A stretch of 64,000 nt of DNA from an uncultured Polaribacter sp. (GCF_947497125.1 NZ_CANMFI010000001.1:372001-436000); one strand, 5' to 3'; shown: positions 16,043 through 25,534, counted from the stretch's first letter. The notes: generated by a model from the sequence alone, not told the origin. Numbers and translations are program-made.

Positions 16043-17371
16043 ATGTTTAATAATTTAAGCGAAAAATTAGATAAAGCCTTACACACCTTAAAAGGGCATG
16101 GTAAAATTACAGAGGTTAATGTAGCGGAAACTTTAAAAGAAGTTAGAAGAGCATTATTAGACGCCGATGTAAACTTTAAAATAGCCAAAGAATTTACAAA
16201 AAGGGTACAAACAAAAGCCATTGGTCAAGATGTTTTAACAACTTTAAACCCAGGGCAATTAATGGTTAAATTAGTTAAAGATGAATTGACTGATTTAATG
16301 GGTGGTGAAACTGTTGGGGTAAACCTTACCGGATCTCCAACGGTAATTTTAATGTCTGGTTTACAAGGTTCTGGTAAAACTACTTTTTCGGGTAAATTAG
16401 CAAATTATCTTAAAGATAAAAAAGCAAAACAAGTACTTTTAGTTGGTTGTGATGTTTACAGACCAGCCGCTATTAATCAGTTACAAGTTGTCGGAGAGCA
16501 AATTGGTGTAGAAGTATATGCTGAAGTTGGCAATAACAATCCTGTAGAAATTTCTGTAAATGCAATACAACATGCAAAAGCTAATGGTAAAAATGTAGTT
16601 ATTATTGATACTGCTGGTCGTTTGGCTGTAGATCAAGAAATGATGACAGAAATAGCGAATATTCACAAAGCCATTACTCCACAAGAAACCTTGTTTGTAG
16701 TAGATTCTATGACGGGGCAAGATGCTGTAAATACTGCTAAGTCGTTTAATGATATTTTAAATTTTGATGGTGTAGTATTAACCAAATTAGATGGTGATAC
16801 TCGAGGTGGTGCCGCGTTATCAATTAAATCTGTGGTAGACAAACCAATAAAATTTATTGGTACAGGAGAAAAAATGGATGCGATTGATGTATTTCATCCA
16901 GATCGTATGGCAGATCGTATTTTAGGAATGGGAGATGTTGTTTCTTTAGTTGAAAGAGCTCAAGATCAATACGATGAAAAAGAAGCCAGAAAATTACAGA
17001 AAAAAATAGCTAAAAATCAGTTTGGTTTTGATGACTTTTTAAATCAAATTCAGCAAATCAAGAAGATGGGAAGCATGAAAGACTTAGTAGGTATGATTCC
17101 TGGTGCTGGTAAAGCAATGAAAGATGTAGACATTGATGATGATGCTTTTAAAGGAATTGAAGCTATTATTCATTCGATGACTCCAACAGAAAGAACAAAA
17201 CCAACTACAATAAATGCAAGTAGAAAGAAAAGAATTGCAAAAGGTTCTGGTACTAGCATACAAGAAGTAAATCAGTTGATGAAACAGTTCAATCAAATGA
17301 GTAAAATGATGAAGATGATGCAAGGTGGCGGCGGAAAAAAGATGATGCAAATGATGCAGGGAATGAAATAA
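16043..17371 (+). CDS. ffh: Signal recognition particle GTPase Ffh
   Basis: A 442-residue SRP54-type protein. The N domain comes first, then the GTPase with G1 GLQGSGKTT (about 108-116), DTAGRL and TKLDGDTRGG (G4 and following), and a C-terminal M domain ending in a Met/Gly-rich tail with repeated KMMQ. It binds signal sequences of nascent membrane proteins and 4.5S RNA and delivers ribosomes to FtsY at the inner membrane. Length and motif order are normal. folD follows after 59 bases. Confidence 0.97.
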   Translation: MFNNLSEKLDKALHTLKGHGKITEVNVAETLKEVRRALLDADVNFKIAKEFTKRVQTKAIGQDVLTTLNPGQLMVKLVKDELTDLMGGETVGVNLTGSPTVILMSGLQGSGKTTFSGKLANYLKDKKAKQVLLVGCDVYRPAAINQLQVVGEQIGVEVYAEVGNNNPVEISVNAIQHAKANGKNVVIIDTAGRLAVDQEMMTEIANIHKAITPQETLFVVDSMTGQDAVNTAKSFNDILNFDGVVLTKLDGDTRGGAALSIKSVVDKPIKFIGTGEKMDAIDVFHPDRMADRILGMGDVVSLVERAQDQYDEKEARKLQKKIAKNQFGFDDFLNQIQQIKKMGSMKDLVGMIPGAGKAMKDVDIDDDAFKGIEAIIHSMTPTERTKPTTINASRKKRIAKGSGTSIQEVNQLMKQFNQMSKMMKMMQGGGGKKMMQMMQGMK

Positions 17372-17430
17372 GTAATTTAGTTTAAAAATATAACTTAAAA
17401 TAACAAATTAAGTTCAACAACACAACACAA

Positions 17431-18306
17431 ATGACATTATTAGACGGTAAAAAAACAGCTGCTGAAATTAAAGAAGAAATTGCTTTAGAAGTAAGAGAGT
17501 TAAAAGATAGAGGAAATAAAACACCACATTTAGCCGCTATAATTGTTGGTAATAATGGTGCCAGTATAACTTATGTAAACGCAAAAGTAAAAGCTTGCGA
17601 GCGTGTTGGATTTGAATCTACTTTAATAAGATTACCAGAAAACACTTCTGAAGAAGATTTATTAAATGAAATTGCAATACTAAATATTGATAAAGACATT
17701 GACGGTTTTATAGTACAATTACCACTACCAAAACACATTGATGAGCAAAAGATATTAATGGCAGTAGATCCTAACAAAGATGTTGATGGTTTTCACCCAA
17801 CAAATGTTGGAAAAATGGCTTTAAATTTGCCAACTTTTATTTCTGCAACTCCATTTGGTATTTTAGAATTACTTGAAAGGTATCAAGTAGAAACTTCAGG
17901 AAAACATGTTGTTGTTTTAGGTAGAAGTCATATTGTAGGAAGCCCAATGAGTATTTTATTATCTCAAAAAAGAAAAGTTGGTAATGCTACAGTAACTATG
18001 TGTCATAGTAGAACAAAAAACTTAAAAGAAATAACTTTACAAGCAGATATTGTAATTGCAGCCATTGGAATACCAGAATTTTTAAAAGCAGATATGGTAA
18101 AAGACAATGTAACTGTAATAGATGTTGGTATTACTCGATTGGCAGACCCATCTAAGAAAAACGGATATAGACTAGTAGGTGATGTTGCTTTTAATGAAGT
18201 AGCCCAAAAATCTGATTTTATTACTCCTGTACCTGGTGGTGTAGGTCCAATGACAATTGCAATGCTTTTAAAAAACACCTTATTAGCTTGTCAAAGAAAT
18301 AACTAA
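17431..18306 (+). CDS. folD: Bifunctional methylenetetrahydrofolate dehydrogenase/cyclohydrolase
   Basis: A 291-residue FolD. It interconverts 5,10-methylene-, methenyl- and 10-formyl-tetrahydrofolate in the cytosol using NADP. Visible motifs: catalytic region [13 protein letters not shown] (Lys near residue 52), [22 protein letters not shown], the nucleotide-binding [10 protein letters not shown] and [10 protein letters not shown] near the C-terminus. Length is typical. It is followed three bases later by a YitT-family gene in the same direction, so the two are probably cotranscribed. Confidence 0.97.
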   Translation: MTLLDGKKTAAEIKEEIALEVRELKDRGNKTPHLAAIIVGNNGASITYVNAKVKACERVGFESTLIRLPENTSEEDLLNEIAILNIDKDIDGFIVQLPLPKHIDEQKILMAVDPNKDVDGFHPTNVGKMALNLPTFISATPFGILELLERYQVETSGKHVVVLGRSHIVGSPMSILLSQKRKVGNATVTMCHSRTKNLKEITLQADIVIAAIGIPEFLKADMVKDNVTVIDVGITRLADPSKKNGYRLVGDVAFNEVAQKSDFITPVPGGVGPMTIAMLLKNTLLACQRNN

Positions 18307-18309
18307 AAA

Positions 18310-19224
18310 ATGCATCTAAGAACACTAAAAACTAACTTATCAGAATATTTTCAAATATTTATAGGTATTGTTTTAGCTAGTTTAGGATTGAAAGCATTTT
18401 TATTGCCAAATGGTTTTTTAGATGGTGGTGTAACTGGTATTGCCCTGTTGGTAAAAACTCAGGTATCAATAAACATATCTTTACTACTCGTTTTATTTAG
18501 CATTCCATTTTTAATTTTAGGATATTTTACTGTTTCAAAAAGAATCGTTATAAAATCGATAATAAGTATTGTAGGCTTAGCTATATTTATTCATTTCGAG
18601 AATTTTCAGACCATTACAAACGATAAATTATTAATTTCAATTTTTGGTGGTTTGCTCGTTGGTGCCGGTATTGGTATTGCAATTAGAAATGGTGCTGTTT
18701 TAGATGGTTCAGAAATTTTAGGAATTTATTTAAACGATAAGTTTGGTATTAGTATTGGTAAAATAGTGCTCCTTTTTAATATTATATTATTTGGTATTAC
18801 CTCTTTTGTAATATCTTTAGAAGTTGCTTTATACTCTATTTTAACCTACATAATTACTGCGAAAGTTACCGATACTGTAATAGAGGGTTTCGAAGACTTT
18901 ATTGGAATAACTATTGTTTCTAAAAAAAATGATCTTATTAAAAAGGCTATTTTAGAAGAATTAGGTGTTGGTTTAACCATTTACAAAGGCTCTTCTGGTT
19001 TTGGTAACAATGGTAAAATAGAAGATTTTGACATTATACATTCTATCATTAACAGAATTGATATTAAAAAAATGTATCGAGTTGTTCATTATATTGACAA
19101 AGAAGCTTTTATTGTAGAGTTTGATGTAAACAATATTAGAGGCGGTGTTTTAAGACATTATATCGATAAAAAAAAGAATCGGAAACTAGCTGTTTCTAAA
19201 TCTAAAATTACAAAAAAAATATAA
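18310..19224 (+). CDS. YitT family membrane protein (DUF161/DUF2179)
   Basis: A 304-residue protein with five or six spans in the first 190 residues, including the two related repeats LKAFLLPNGFLDGGVTGIAL and IRNGAVLDGSEILGIYLN (pattern GxxxDGxx-[ST/SE]-GI). A soluble C-terminal DUF2179 domain with IYKGSSGFG follows. The family is widespread in Gram-positive and Bacteroidota genomes; transport function is suspected but not assigned. Starts three bases after folD. Confidence 0.88.
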   Translation: MHLRTLKTNLSEYFQIFIGIVLASLGLKAFLLPNGFLDGGVTGIALLVKTQVSINISLLLVLFSIPFLILGYFTVSKRIVIKSIISIVGLAIFIHFENFQTITNDKLLISIFGGLLVGAGIGIAIRNGAVLDGSEILGIYLNDKFGISIGKIVLLFNIILFGITSFVISLEVALYSILTYIITAKVTDTVIEGFEDFIGITIVSKKNDLIKKAILEELGVGLTIYKGSSGFGNNGKIEDFDIIHSIINRIDIKKMYRVVHYIDKEAFIVEFDVNNIRGGVLRHYIDKKKNRKLAVSKSKITKKI

Positions 19225-19251
19225 ATTCTTGATATCTTAAATAAATAATAA

Positions 19252-19953
19252 ATGGATTTTTTCTTAAAAGAAAATAGCAACTTTACTCCTTTTACCTTGC
19301 AGCATTTATTGGTTATTCTATTTTTTATTCTTGCTGGTACTTGTTTAATTTACTTCACAAAAAGACAAAAAATAAAAACACAGCATGAAATAGGAAATAT
19401 CTTTGCTTTTTCGATTTCTTTCACTGTTATTTTCGGAACATTATTACACTACTACAAAGGCAATTTTAATTACAAAGAAGATTTACCTTTGCATTTATGT
19501 AGTTTTTTAGCACTTATAATTCCTGTTTTATCTGTTACTAGAAAGTATCTATACTACGAAATATTTTTGTTCTTAATTTTAGGTGGCACTATGCAATCTT
19601 TAATTACACCAGACGAATTAAACTTTTTAAATTTTCCTTTTTTTAGATATTGGTTTGTGCATGCTGGCCTTGTTATATTTATATTATTTGCAACATTTAT
19701 ATATAAAATGAAACCTACCTTAAAAACTGTTTTTAAGTCTTTTTTAGGTATGCAAGCATACATGCTACTAATGTTTGTGCTAAATTATTTTTTAGAATCT
19801 AACTATTTTTACACAAACAGAAAACCAGATGCCACCACTTTATTAGATGTTTTTGGCAATTGGCCTCAGTATGTTTTTGTAGTAGAATTAATTGTAATTC
19901 CGTATTTTTTAATATTATACCTACCGTTTTACTTGACAAGAAAAAGAGCTTAA
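19252..19953 (+). CDS. TIGR02206/YwaF-like membrane protein
   Basis: A 233-residue protein with seven predicted spans. The stretch LPLHLCSFLALIIPV near residue 79, FRYWFVHAGLV near 127 and NYMYTNRKPDATTLLDVFG-like region (here NYFYTNRKPDATTLLDVFG) near 190 are typical of the YwaF/TIGR02206 family of unknown function. It follows the YitT gene by 27 bases and overlaps the convergent cupin gene by four bases. Confidence 0.82.
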   Translation: MDFFLKENSNFTPFTLQHLLVILFFILAGTCLIYFTKRQKIKTQHEIGNIFAFSISFTVIFGTLLHYYKGNFNYKEDLPLHLCSFLALIIPVLSVTRKYLYYEIFLFLILGGTMQSLITPDELNFLNFPFFRYWFVHAGLVIFILFATFIYKMKPTLKTVFKSFLGMQAYMLLMFVLNYFLESNYFYTNRKPDATTLLDVFGNWPQYVFVVELIVIPYFLILYLPFYLTRKRA

Positions 19954-20321
19954 TCCTCTTCTCTATTTACCAAATCCATAGAAAAAGCAGGCAAACAAAT
20001 TGCAATATATTCGCATTTATCTGCAAAAGGGTTCGAATATTGAACACGAGTATTTTTTTCTATTTTTATAGATTGTCCTGCTTCTAAGACAATGGTTTCT
20101 CCGTCTATTATAAACTGTTTTTTACCTTTGATAATATAAGTGTACTCATCGAATTCTGGCGTTTGGTAGGGTTCACTCCAACCTGCTGGTGCAAACATAT
20201 GAGCAATACTTACCTCTTTATTGTTATTTGTAGCATTGCCAAAATGTTCTTCAATTAACTTACCGTCTGTTGTTGGTACAACAAATGGAGATTTTTGAAT
20301 GGTATATTTTTTTTTCATCAT
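19950..20321 (-). CDS. Cupin-domain protein
   Basis: A 123-residue single-domain cupin. Beta-strands with the metal-site pattern are seen: HMFAPAGWSEPYQTPEFDEY supplies His and Glu positions, followed by ITKGKKQFIIDGE-like spacing (here IIKGKKQFIIDGETI) and a second cupin motif around CEYIAICLPAF. It could be a small metalloenzyme or a sugar/ligand-binding protein; no partner gene identifies the substrate. Two ATGs, 20321 and 20318, are possible. A structured repeat lies just upstream. Confidence 0.75.
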   Translation of the reverse strand: MMKKKYTIQKSPFVVPTTDGKLIEEHFGNATNNNKEVSIAHMFAPAGWSEPYQTPEFDEYTYIIKGKKQFIIDGETIVLEAGQSIKIEKNTRVQYSNPFADKCEYIAICLPAFSMDLVNREED

Positions 20322-20336
20322 AGTTGTTTTGCAAAA

Positions 20337-20392
20337 GCGATTGAAACGACATCCTTTTTTCTTTTTCTGAAAAAAGATACAGTGGAAAGCGC
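20337..20392 (+). repeat. Structured intergenic element, copy 1
   Basis: Read on the plus strand: GCGATTGAAACGACATCC, a T-rich arm, a small loop, the matching A-rich arm GAAAAAAGAT, then ACAGTGGAAAGCGC. GCG pairs with CGC, the internal loop is unpaired but conserved with copies 2 and 3, and the inner T/A stem pairs fully apart from one bulged C. It lies between two minus-strand genes, so it is antisense to their transcripts. A further hairpin, TTGTGC-TTTTTT-GCACAA, follows at 20394-20411. Confidence 0.7.
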
Positions 20393-20418
20393 GGTTGTGC
20401 TTTTTTGCACAATTTGCC

Positions 20419-20985
20419 CTAGTTAAACCAAACGATAAAGGTTTTCATTTTAGCTAAATCAGGAATTTGCTCTTTTGTTACTTTTTGGGTATTAAATTCT
20501 TTTAACCCCAACTCTTCATTATCGATCGTAATTGTGCTGTTTAAATTATCTAAAAAGAGAGTTGCAGATGCAAATGTGCGCTCTATTTTATTAATTTGAT
20601 TACTCGCATTAATTTCTGAATAATTAGAATTGATATTGATCCCTGTTTCTGTCTGAAAACGTGCGTCGTTAATTTCGATACTCTTGATGGTTGATGTAGA
20701 ATCTAATTGTTCTTTTGGCAAAATAGTTAATAGCAACTTCCCTCCTTTTTCAAAAATATAGTATTGATCATCTTCTTGAAAATAATCATCGCCTTGTGCA
20801 CCTTCACTTAAATTTTTAACAATAGAGTCGTTTTTAAAAATATTATTTAACTCTTGTATGGTTGTTTTCGTAGTAATATGACCAACTTTTCCTTTTTCAA
20901 TTTTAAATTTACTGTTGCTGTTACAGCTACTTAAAATTGTAATAAATGCGAATGCTACAAATGGTACTATGCTCTTTTTAATCAT
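20419..20985 (-). CDS. Lipoprotein of unknown function
   Basis: A 188-residue exported protein with signal peptide and lipobox LSSC (Cys21), followed by an Asn/Ser-rich linker. The mature domain begins KIEKGKVGHITTKTTIQELNNIF, reminiscent of small DUF4348/BamE-like beta-alpha domains, and contains a QGDDYFQEDDQYYIFEKGGKL stretch. I do not recognise a named family. It is followed by a 41-base gap and the HerA-like ATPase upstream on the same strand order; cotranscription with the cupin is uncertain because of the intervening repeat. Confidence 0.65.
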   Translation of the reverse strand: MIKKSIVPFVAFAFITILSSCNSNSKFKIEKGKVGHITTKTTIQELNNIFKNDSIVKNLSEGAQGDDYFQEDDQYYIFEKGGKLLLTILPKEQLDSTSTIKSIEINDARFQTETGININSNYSEINASNQINKIERTFASATLFLDNLNSTITIDNEELGLKEFNTQKVTKEQIPDLAKMKTFIVWFN

Positions 20986-21026
20986 ACTTTTAGGTTTGCT
21001 CGTTTTATAAACGTTTAATTTAATTT

Positions 21027-22541
21027 TTATTTTAATACTTTTTTTAAGATTCCGAATGCTGCTCTAATAAACGTAGCACTTGTTAATACTTTTATTATTG
21101 GGTTTTGTCTGGTACTAGTTCTAGAAGTAGTTTTTGCCCTTTTTTCTTGGTTGTTTTCTTTGGCTTCTTGAGCTGCTTCGGTATTAATTTTTTCTATTTT
21201 TTTATTTAGCAATTCGTAAGCACTATCTCTATCTAAATTTTCGTGATATTTATAATACAGTCTAGAATTTTGTATCACATTTTTTAATTCTTCTTTTGAT
21301 AAAATATCCATACGACTCATTGGCGCTCGCAACATTGTTCTTGCCAAAGGAGTCGGAATTCCTTTTTCATTTAAAACAGAAACAAATGCTTCTCCGATAC
21401 CTAACTTTGTTAATACTTCTTTAGTATCGTAATAATCGGATATTGGATAATTTTCGGCTGCTAATTTAATTGCTTTTCTATCTTTTGCGGTAAAAGCTCT
21501 TAATGCATGCTGAATTTTAAGTCCCAATTGTGCTAAAATATCTTCTGGCACATCTTTTGGATTCTGTGTTACAAAATACAATCCTATTCCTTTAGAACGT
21601 ATTAACTTTACAATACTTTCTATCTGATTTAATAAGGCTTTAGAGGCTTCTTCAAAAACCAAATGAGCTTCATCTATAAAAATAATTAACTCTGGCGAGT
21701 CGCTATCTCCCTGCTCTGGAAAAGTTTCATAAACTTCTGCTAACAACTGTAGCATAAACGTAGAAAACAACTTTGGTTTGTCTTGTATGTCTGTTAACCT
21801 TAATACAGAAATAATTCCGCGTCCGTTTTCATCTACGCGAGTTAAATCTTCAACATCAAAAGATTTTTCACCAAAAAACAAATCGCCTCCTTGTTGTTCT
21901 ATCTCTATAATTTTACGGAGTATAGCTCCTGTAGAAGCGGTTGAAATTCGCCCATATTCATTTTGAATTTCTTCTTTACCTTCATTAGTTACAAAATGTA
22001 AGACTTTTTTAAAGTCTTTAATATCTAAAAGAGGTAATTTATTATCGTCGCAATATTTAAAAATAATAGCGACAATACCACTTTGTGTTTCCGATAAATC
22101 TAAAATTCTTGATAATAAAACTGGTCCAAATTCTGATACAGTAGCTCGCATTTTTGTGCCCTCTTGTTCAGAAATTGTAAGTACTTCTATCGGAAATTTC
22201 TTAGCATTAAAAGGCAACCCAATTTTAGCATGTCTTTCATCAATTTTTGGGTGTCCTGGGCTTGCTGCTGCTAAACCAGACAAATCTCCTTTAATATCCA
22301 TTAACAAAACAGGCACTCCTTTTTCAGATAAATTTTCTGCTAAAACTTGTAATGTTTTGGTTTTTCCTGTACCGGTTGCTCCTGCAATTAAACCATGTCT
22401 GTTTAGTGTTTTTAAAGGTATTTTTACAATAGCGTCTGTAATGGTTTCTTCGCCTAACATTGCGGCTCCCAAAGCAATATAATCTCCTTTGGTTTTGTAT
22501 CCTTGCTTAATATATTCTAAAAACACATCAGATTGATTCAT
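21027..22541 (-). CDS. HerA-like ATPase (DUF853 family)
   Basis: A 504-residue P-loop ATPase. Walker A GATGTGKT is at residues 54-61, Walker B LIIFIDEAHLVF near 287-298, and an arginine-finger-like region FVTQNPKDVPEDILAQLG follows. The family (DUF853, related to HerA/FtsK translocases) is widespread in proteobacteria and Bacteroidota, with a suggested role in DNA handling, but has no firm function. The last 60 residues are low-complexity and basic with an Arg/Thr/Ser-rich patch (RAKTTSRTSTRQNP), perhaps for nucleic acid contact. Runs alone between neighbours on the same strand. Confidence 0.85.
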   Translation of the reverse strand: MNQSDVFLEYIKQGYKTKGDYIALGAAMLGEETITDAIVKIPLKTLNRHGLIAGATGTGKTKTLQVLAENLSEKGVPVLLMDIKGDLSGLAAASPGHPKIDERHAKIGLPFNAKKFPIEVLTISEQEGTKMRATVSEFGPVLLSRILDLSETQSGIVAIIFKYCDDNKLPLLDIKDFKKVLHFVTNEGKEEIQNEYGRISTASTGAILRKIIEIEQQGGDLFFGEKSFDVEDLTRVDENGRGIISVLRLTDIQDKPKLFSTFMLQLLAEVYETFPEQGDSDSPELIIFIDEAHLVFEEASKALLNQIESIVKLIRSKGIGLYFVTQNPKDVPEDILAQLGLKIQHALRAFTAKDRKAIKLAAENYPISDYYDTKEVLTKLGIGEAFVSVLNEKGIPTPLARTMLRAPMSRMDILSKEELKNVIQNSRLYYKYHENLDRDSAYELLNKKIEKINTEAAQEAKENNQEKRAKTTSRTSTRQNPIIKVLTSATFIRAAFGILKKVLK

Positions 22542-22612
22542 AAATGGCTATTTTTTGATAAAAATAATCAAAGTTTTATGGTTTAAAAATTATTTATAGA
22601 ATTTGTTTGATT

Positions 22613-23608
22613 TTAAAAATATAACGGAATTAATCTTTTTATTTTTTCTAATGTTTCTATGACAGATAAATCACTCATTCCGCCAGAAGCATTTGCATGA
22701 CCACCACCATTAAAATGTTCTTTGGCTAAAACGTTTACAGGGTTTTCTGCACCTTTAGACCTAAAAGAAATTTTCATAATACCATCTCTTTCTGTAAATA
22801 CAATTGCAACTTTCATGTCTCTGATAGACAAAATAGTATTTGCCAAACTGTCTGTGTCTCCTTTTACATACTTAAATTTTGCTAATTCTTCTTTTGATAA
22901 AGAAATAATACCAACTTTATTTTCATACAAAATTTCTAATTTTTCGCTCATAGCGTAGCCTTGCAATCGCAAACGAGATTCTGTATTATTATCGCTTAAT
23001 TGCTCATGAATTAAGTGGTGCTGAACACCTGCTGCCAAAATTTTTGCTAAAACTTCATGCGTTCTTGGTTTAACAGAATTAAATCTAAAACTACCCGTAT
23101 CTGTTAAAATACCTAAGTATAAAGGCTTGCCAATTTTTTCATCTAACAAAGCTAAATTACCCGAATGCTCAATTAAATCTACAATTAATTGCGATGTAGA
23201 TGAAGCGGTCGTTTCTGAAAGTGTTAATGTTGGAAACTCTTCAGGATTTAAATGATGATCTATCATAATTTTCTTACAACTTGCTGCTTCTAACAAAACT
23301 TGCATTTCTTCTCCTAATCGGTAGGTAGCATTGTAATCTAAACAAAATATTAAATCTGCTTTTTGCATTTGTAAGGTTACTTCTTCTGGATTTTCATCCA
23401 TTAAAAGAATGGCAGAACTGTCAAAAAAATATAAAAAATCGGGTGCTTTATCTGGATGACATACTACTGCTTTTTTCCCTAATTTCTCTATAAAATTAAG
23501 TAAGCCCAAAGAAGAGCCTACAGAGTCTCCGTCTGCAGATTTATGTGCTGTAATTACAATATGAGAAGCTGCTAATATTTCTGTTACTATTTGTTTGTAA
23601 ATATTCAT
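22613..23608 (-). CDS. DHH-family phosphoesterase, NrnA-like (first paralogue)
   Basis: A 331-residue DHH/DHHA1 protein. Metal-site motifs are AHKSADGDSVGSS (His22, Asp26, Asp28), FCLDYNA, and IDHHLNP; the C-terminal DHHA1 domain ends with the substrate-binding GGGHANASGG. Family members degrade 2-5 nt RNAs and/or 3'-phosphoadenosine-5'-phosphate, or c-di-AMP-derived dinucleotides. A second, diverged member is encoded at 53202-54230, so the two may have split these tasks. Stands 72 bases upstream of the HerA-like gene in transcription order. Confidence 0.88.
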   Translation of the reverse strand: MNIYKQIVTEILAASHIVITAHKSADGDSVGSSLGLLNFIEKLGKKAVVCHPDKAPDFLYFFDSSAILLMDENPEEVTLQMQKADLIFCLDYNATYRLGEEMQVLLEAASCKKIMIDHHLNPEEFPTLTLSETTASSTSQLIVDLIEHSGNLALLDEKIGKPLYLGILTDTGSFRFNSVKPRTHEVLAKILAAGVQHHLIHEQLSDNNTESRLRLQGYAMSEKLEILYENKVGIISLSKEELAKFKYVKGDTDSLANTILSIRDMKVAIVFTERDGIMKISFRSKGAENPVNVLAKEHFNGGGHANASGGMSDLSVIETLEKIKRLIPLYF

Positions 23609-23766
23609 GTACTGTTTTTTCTACTGCTAGTATTTTTGCAATTCTATTTTTTTAAAGCTGCGAAGTTAGCTTTATTATTGAGTAGAAAAAGAAAGTAACT
23701 GTATTTTTTACCTTTAAAATCATCAAACAAAAAACATACGAATTCTCGATAGTTTAAAACAAAATA

Positions 23767-24522
23767 TTACTCAATCCAAGCTTTAAAATCTTTTACACGT
23801 TCTCTACTTACTATAATTTCTTGTTCAGAAAAGGAATGTAATATCAATTTTAAACGAGAGTTTGTATAAGAAATAATGTCTTTAATAGCGCTTATATGAA
23901 CAATAAAAGTTCTATTGACCCTGTAAAAATGAGCAGGATCTAATTGTTCTTGCCAATGTTCTAAAGAATGGTCTAAAAGATGGTTTCTATTTTCTAATGT
24001 ATGAATATATGTCGCTTTATTTTCGCTATAAAAACAAGCAACATCTTCTAAATTAATAATTTTTATATGCTGCCCAACTTTAATAGTTAGTCGTTTTTTA
24101 AATTTTCTATCAACAGGGTTTATCAGTAGTTTTCTTATGGCATTTAAATCTACTTGTACATTCGATATTTTGGGTTGATGTTCTTTAAATTTATTTACAG
24201 CAACTTTTAATTCGTCTTCGTCTAAAGGTTTTAATAAATAATCGATACTATTTAGTTTAAAAGCTTTTAACGCATATTCATCATAAGCTGTGGTAAAAAT
24301 AATGGCAGATTTTACCTCAATTTCTTCAAAAATCTCAAAAGACAATCCGTCTGAAAGCTGAATGTCTAAAAATATTAAATCTGGATGTTTATTATTTTGC
24401 AGCCAGCTTAAAGACTCTTCTACAGAATGCAGCATCTGCTGTACTTCTATGTTTAAAGCACCTAACATTCTGTTTAATCTTCTTGCTGCGGGTTTTTCGT
24501 CTTCTATAATTAATACGTTCAT
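23767..24522 (-). CDS. LytTR-family response regulator
   Basis: A 251-residue two-component regulator. The start at 24522 (MNVLIIEDEKPAARRL) is chosen because it gives the standard receiver N-terminus; a longer in-frame start adds 15 basic residues not typical of the family. The receiver domain carries the phosphoacceptor Asp53 (LIFLDIQLSDG) and Lys near 103 (LLKPLDEDEL). The LytTR DNA-binding domain occupies about 145-251 (VACFYSENKATYIHT, FYRVNRTFIVHISAI). It is the natural partner of the LytS-type kinase at 26161-27522, with five 2TM genes between them on the same strand. Confidence 0.92.
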   Translation of the reverse strand: MNVLIIEDEKPAARRLNRMLGALNIEVQQMLHSVEESLSWLQNNKHPDLIFLDIQLSDGLSFEIFEEIEVKSAIIFTTAYDEYALKAFKLNSIDYLLKPLDEDELKVAVNKFKEHQPKISNVQVDLNAIRKLLINPVDRKFKKRLTIKVGQHIKIINLEDVACFYSENKATYIHTLENRNHLLDHSLEHWQEQLDPAHFYRVNRTFIVHISAIKDIISYTNSRLKLILHSFSEQEIIVSRERVKDFKAWIE

Positions 24523-24590
24523 CCTTTTATTTTTTTTAGATGGATTTATTTTAAGTCTTTTTATCAATTTAAAGCTTTAAAATAAACCCA

Positions 24591-24890
24591 CTACTTTTTC
24601 ATTAATTCTTCAATCTTTTTAGCTTCCCAATCTTTGCTTACTAGTCTTGGTGCTCCAAAAACTATAATTGCATGAATTATTAAACCAACTCCCCACCAAA
24701 AGAAAAACTTATAGTTTGTAATATCTGTTACAGCTTCAATTACTGTGTCTCCTCTATAAATGTCTTTATAAATTCTTCTTCCAATAAAAATTAAGTTCAC
24801 AATAATATATGCAAAAAAGTGTTTATAAAACTTTTTCAACTCAGTTACTCTTTTTCTTGCTTTCGCTAATCTTTCTTCTTCAGTGTGCAT
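24591..24890 (-). CDS. 2TM-domain protein (array copy 5, next to the regulator)
   Basis: A 99-residue protein; the start at 24890 (MHTEEERLAKARKRVTELK) fits the family better than the longer frame and overlaps the preceding gene by 11 bases. Layout is shared by the whole array: basic amphipathic helix A-[RK]-x-[RK]-V-x-[EQ]-[LIM]-K-x-F-Y, two membrane spans at about 25-45 and 62-82 with a WWGVGLIIHA motif, then [SGN]-x-DWE-x-[KR]-K-I. Family function is unknown; the context suggests signalling. Confidence 0.85.
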   Translation of the reverse strand: MHTEEERLAKARKRVTELKKFYKHFFAYIIVNLIFIGRRIYKDIYRGDTVIEAVTDITNYKFFFWWGVGLIIHAIIVFGAPRLVSKDWEAKKIEELMKK

Positions 24891-25206
24891 CTTTTTTGTC
24901 TTTTTTATTGATATAAGCTTCAATTTTGTTTTGTTCCCAATTCTTTACAAAACCAAATTTATATTTGTAGGCAATTAAACCTTGAATTAGTATAACAAAC
25001 AGCCAAATACCAGCATTGATCCATATATTTAATTCAATCCAATACAGTGCATTTGAGTTTGATATTCTTTCGGAAAAGAAGTTCATAATAACATCAGAAA
25101 AAAGAATAAGTACAAGCATCATTATTACAAATATTTGTAAATGATTGTAAAACTTCCGAATTCTTTTTACTTGTTTTTCGATTTCTAAATAGTTGTTCTT
25201 GTCCAT
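24880..25206 (-). CDS. 2TM-domain protein (array copy 4, most diverged)
   Basis: A 108-residue array member. It keeps the basic lead-in VKRIRKFYNHLQIFVIM, two membrane spans at about 22-40 and 58-80, and the ending FGFVKNWEQNKIEAYINKK, but lacks the W-G-x-G-L-x-x-H core of the other copies, and its DWE is replaced by NWE. Its stop codon overlaps the start of the following 2TM gene by 11 bases, indicating translational coupling. Divergence suggests a changed role or relaxed selection. Confidence 0.8.
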   Translation of the reverse strand: MDKNNYLEIEKQVKRIRKFYNHLQIFVIMMLVLILFSDVIMNFFSERISNSNALYWIELNIWINAGIWLFVILIQGLIAYKYKFGFVKNWEQNKIEAYINKKDKKDAH

Positions 25207-25211
25207 AGAAA

Positions 25212-25532
25212 TTAGTTGTTTTTATTCATATATTTTTCCACTTTTCTTTGTTCCCAATTGTCTCCTAAAAACAAGTTTAACCCAAATGTTTTAAATGTGT
25301 GAGACAATAAGAAAATTCCCCAGAAAAACGGAGTTATATAATTAAAATAATTGGTAAATGCTTCTTTTAAAGACGCTCCATCTTGAAGGTTATTGTATAC
25401 TTTAAAAGAAAATATAATACTATTTACAACCATATAAATTGCCAAATGAATGTAATATTTTTTCAATTCGTCCACTCTTTTTTTGGCCAAAAGATAGCTT
25501 TGATGTTCGTTGTAATTATCTATCGATTCCAT
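25212..25532 (-). CDS. 2TM-domain protein (array copy 3)
   Basis: A 106-residue array member: basic helix LAKKRVDELKKYYIHLAIYM, span about 30-50, second span with FFWGIFLLSHTFKTFGLN, ending LGDNWEQRKVEKYMNK. Spacing to the neighbours is two and five bases, so the array is one transcript. No soluble catalytic domain is present; the protein is a membrane-embedded helical hairpin with both tails probably cytosolic. Confidence 0.83.
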   Translation of the reverse strand: MESIDNYNEHQSYLLAKKRVDELKKYYIHLAIYMVVNSIIFSFKVYNNLQDGASLKEAFTNYFNYITPFFWGIFLLSHTFKTFGLNLFLGDNWEQRKVEKYMNKNN

Positions 25533-25534
25533 AA

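Noticed and set aside
22156..22482. 108-codon plus-strand frame opposite the HerA-like gene
   Set aside because: Antisense shadow of a strongly conserved ATPase frame; Pro/Ser/Ala-rich translation typical of such shadows.
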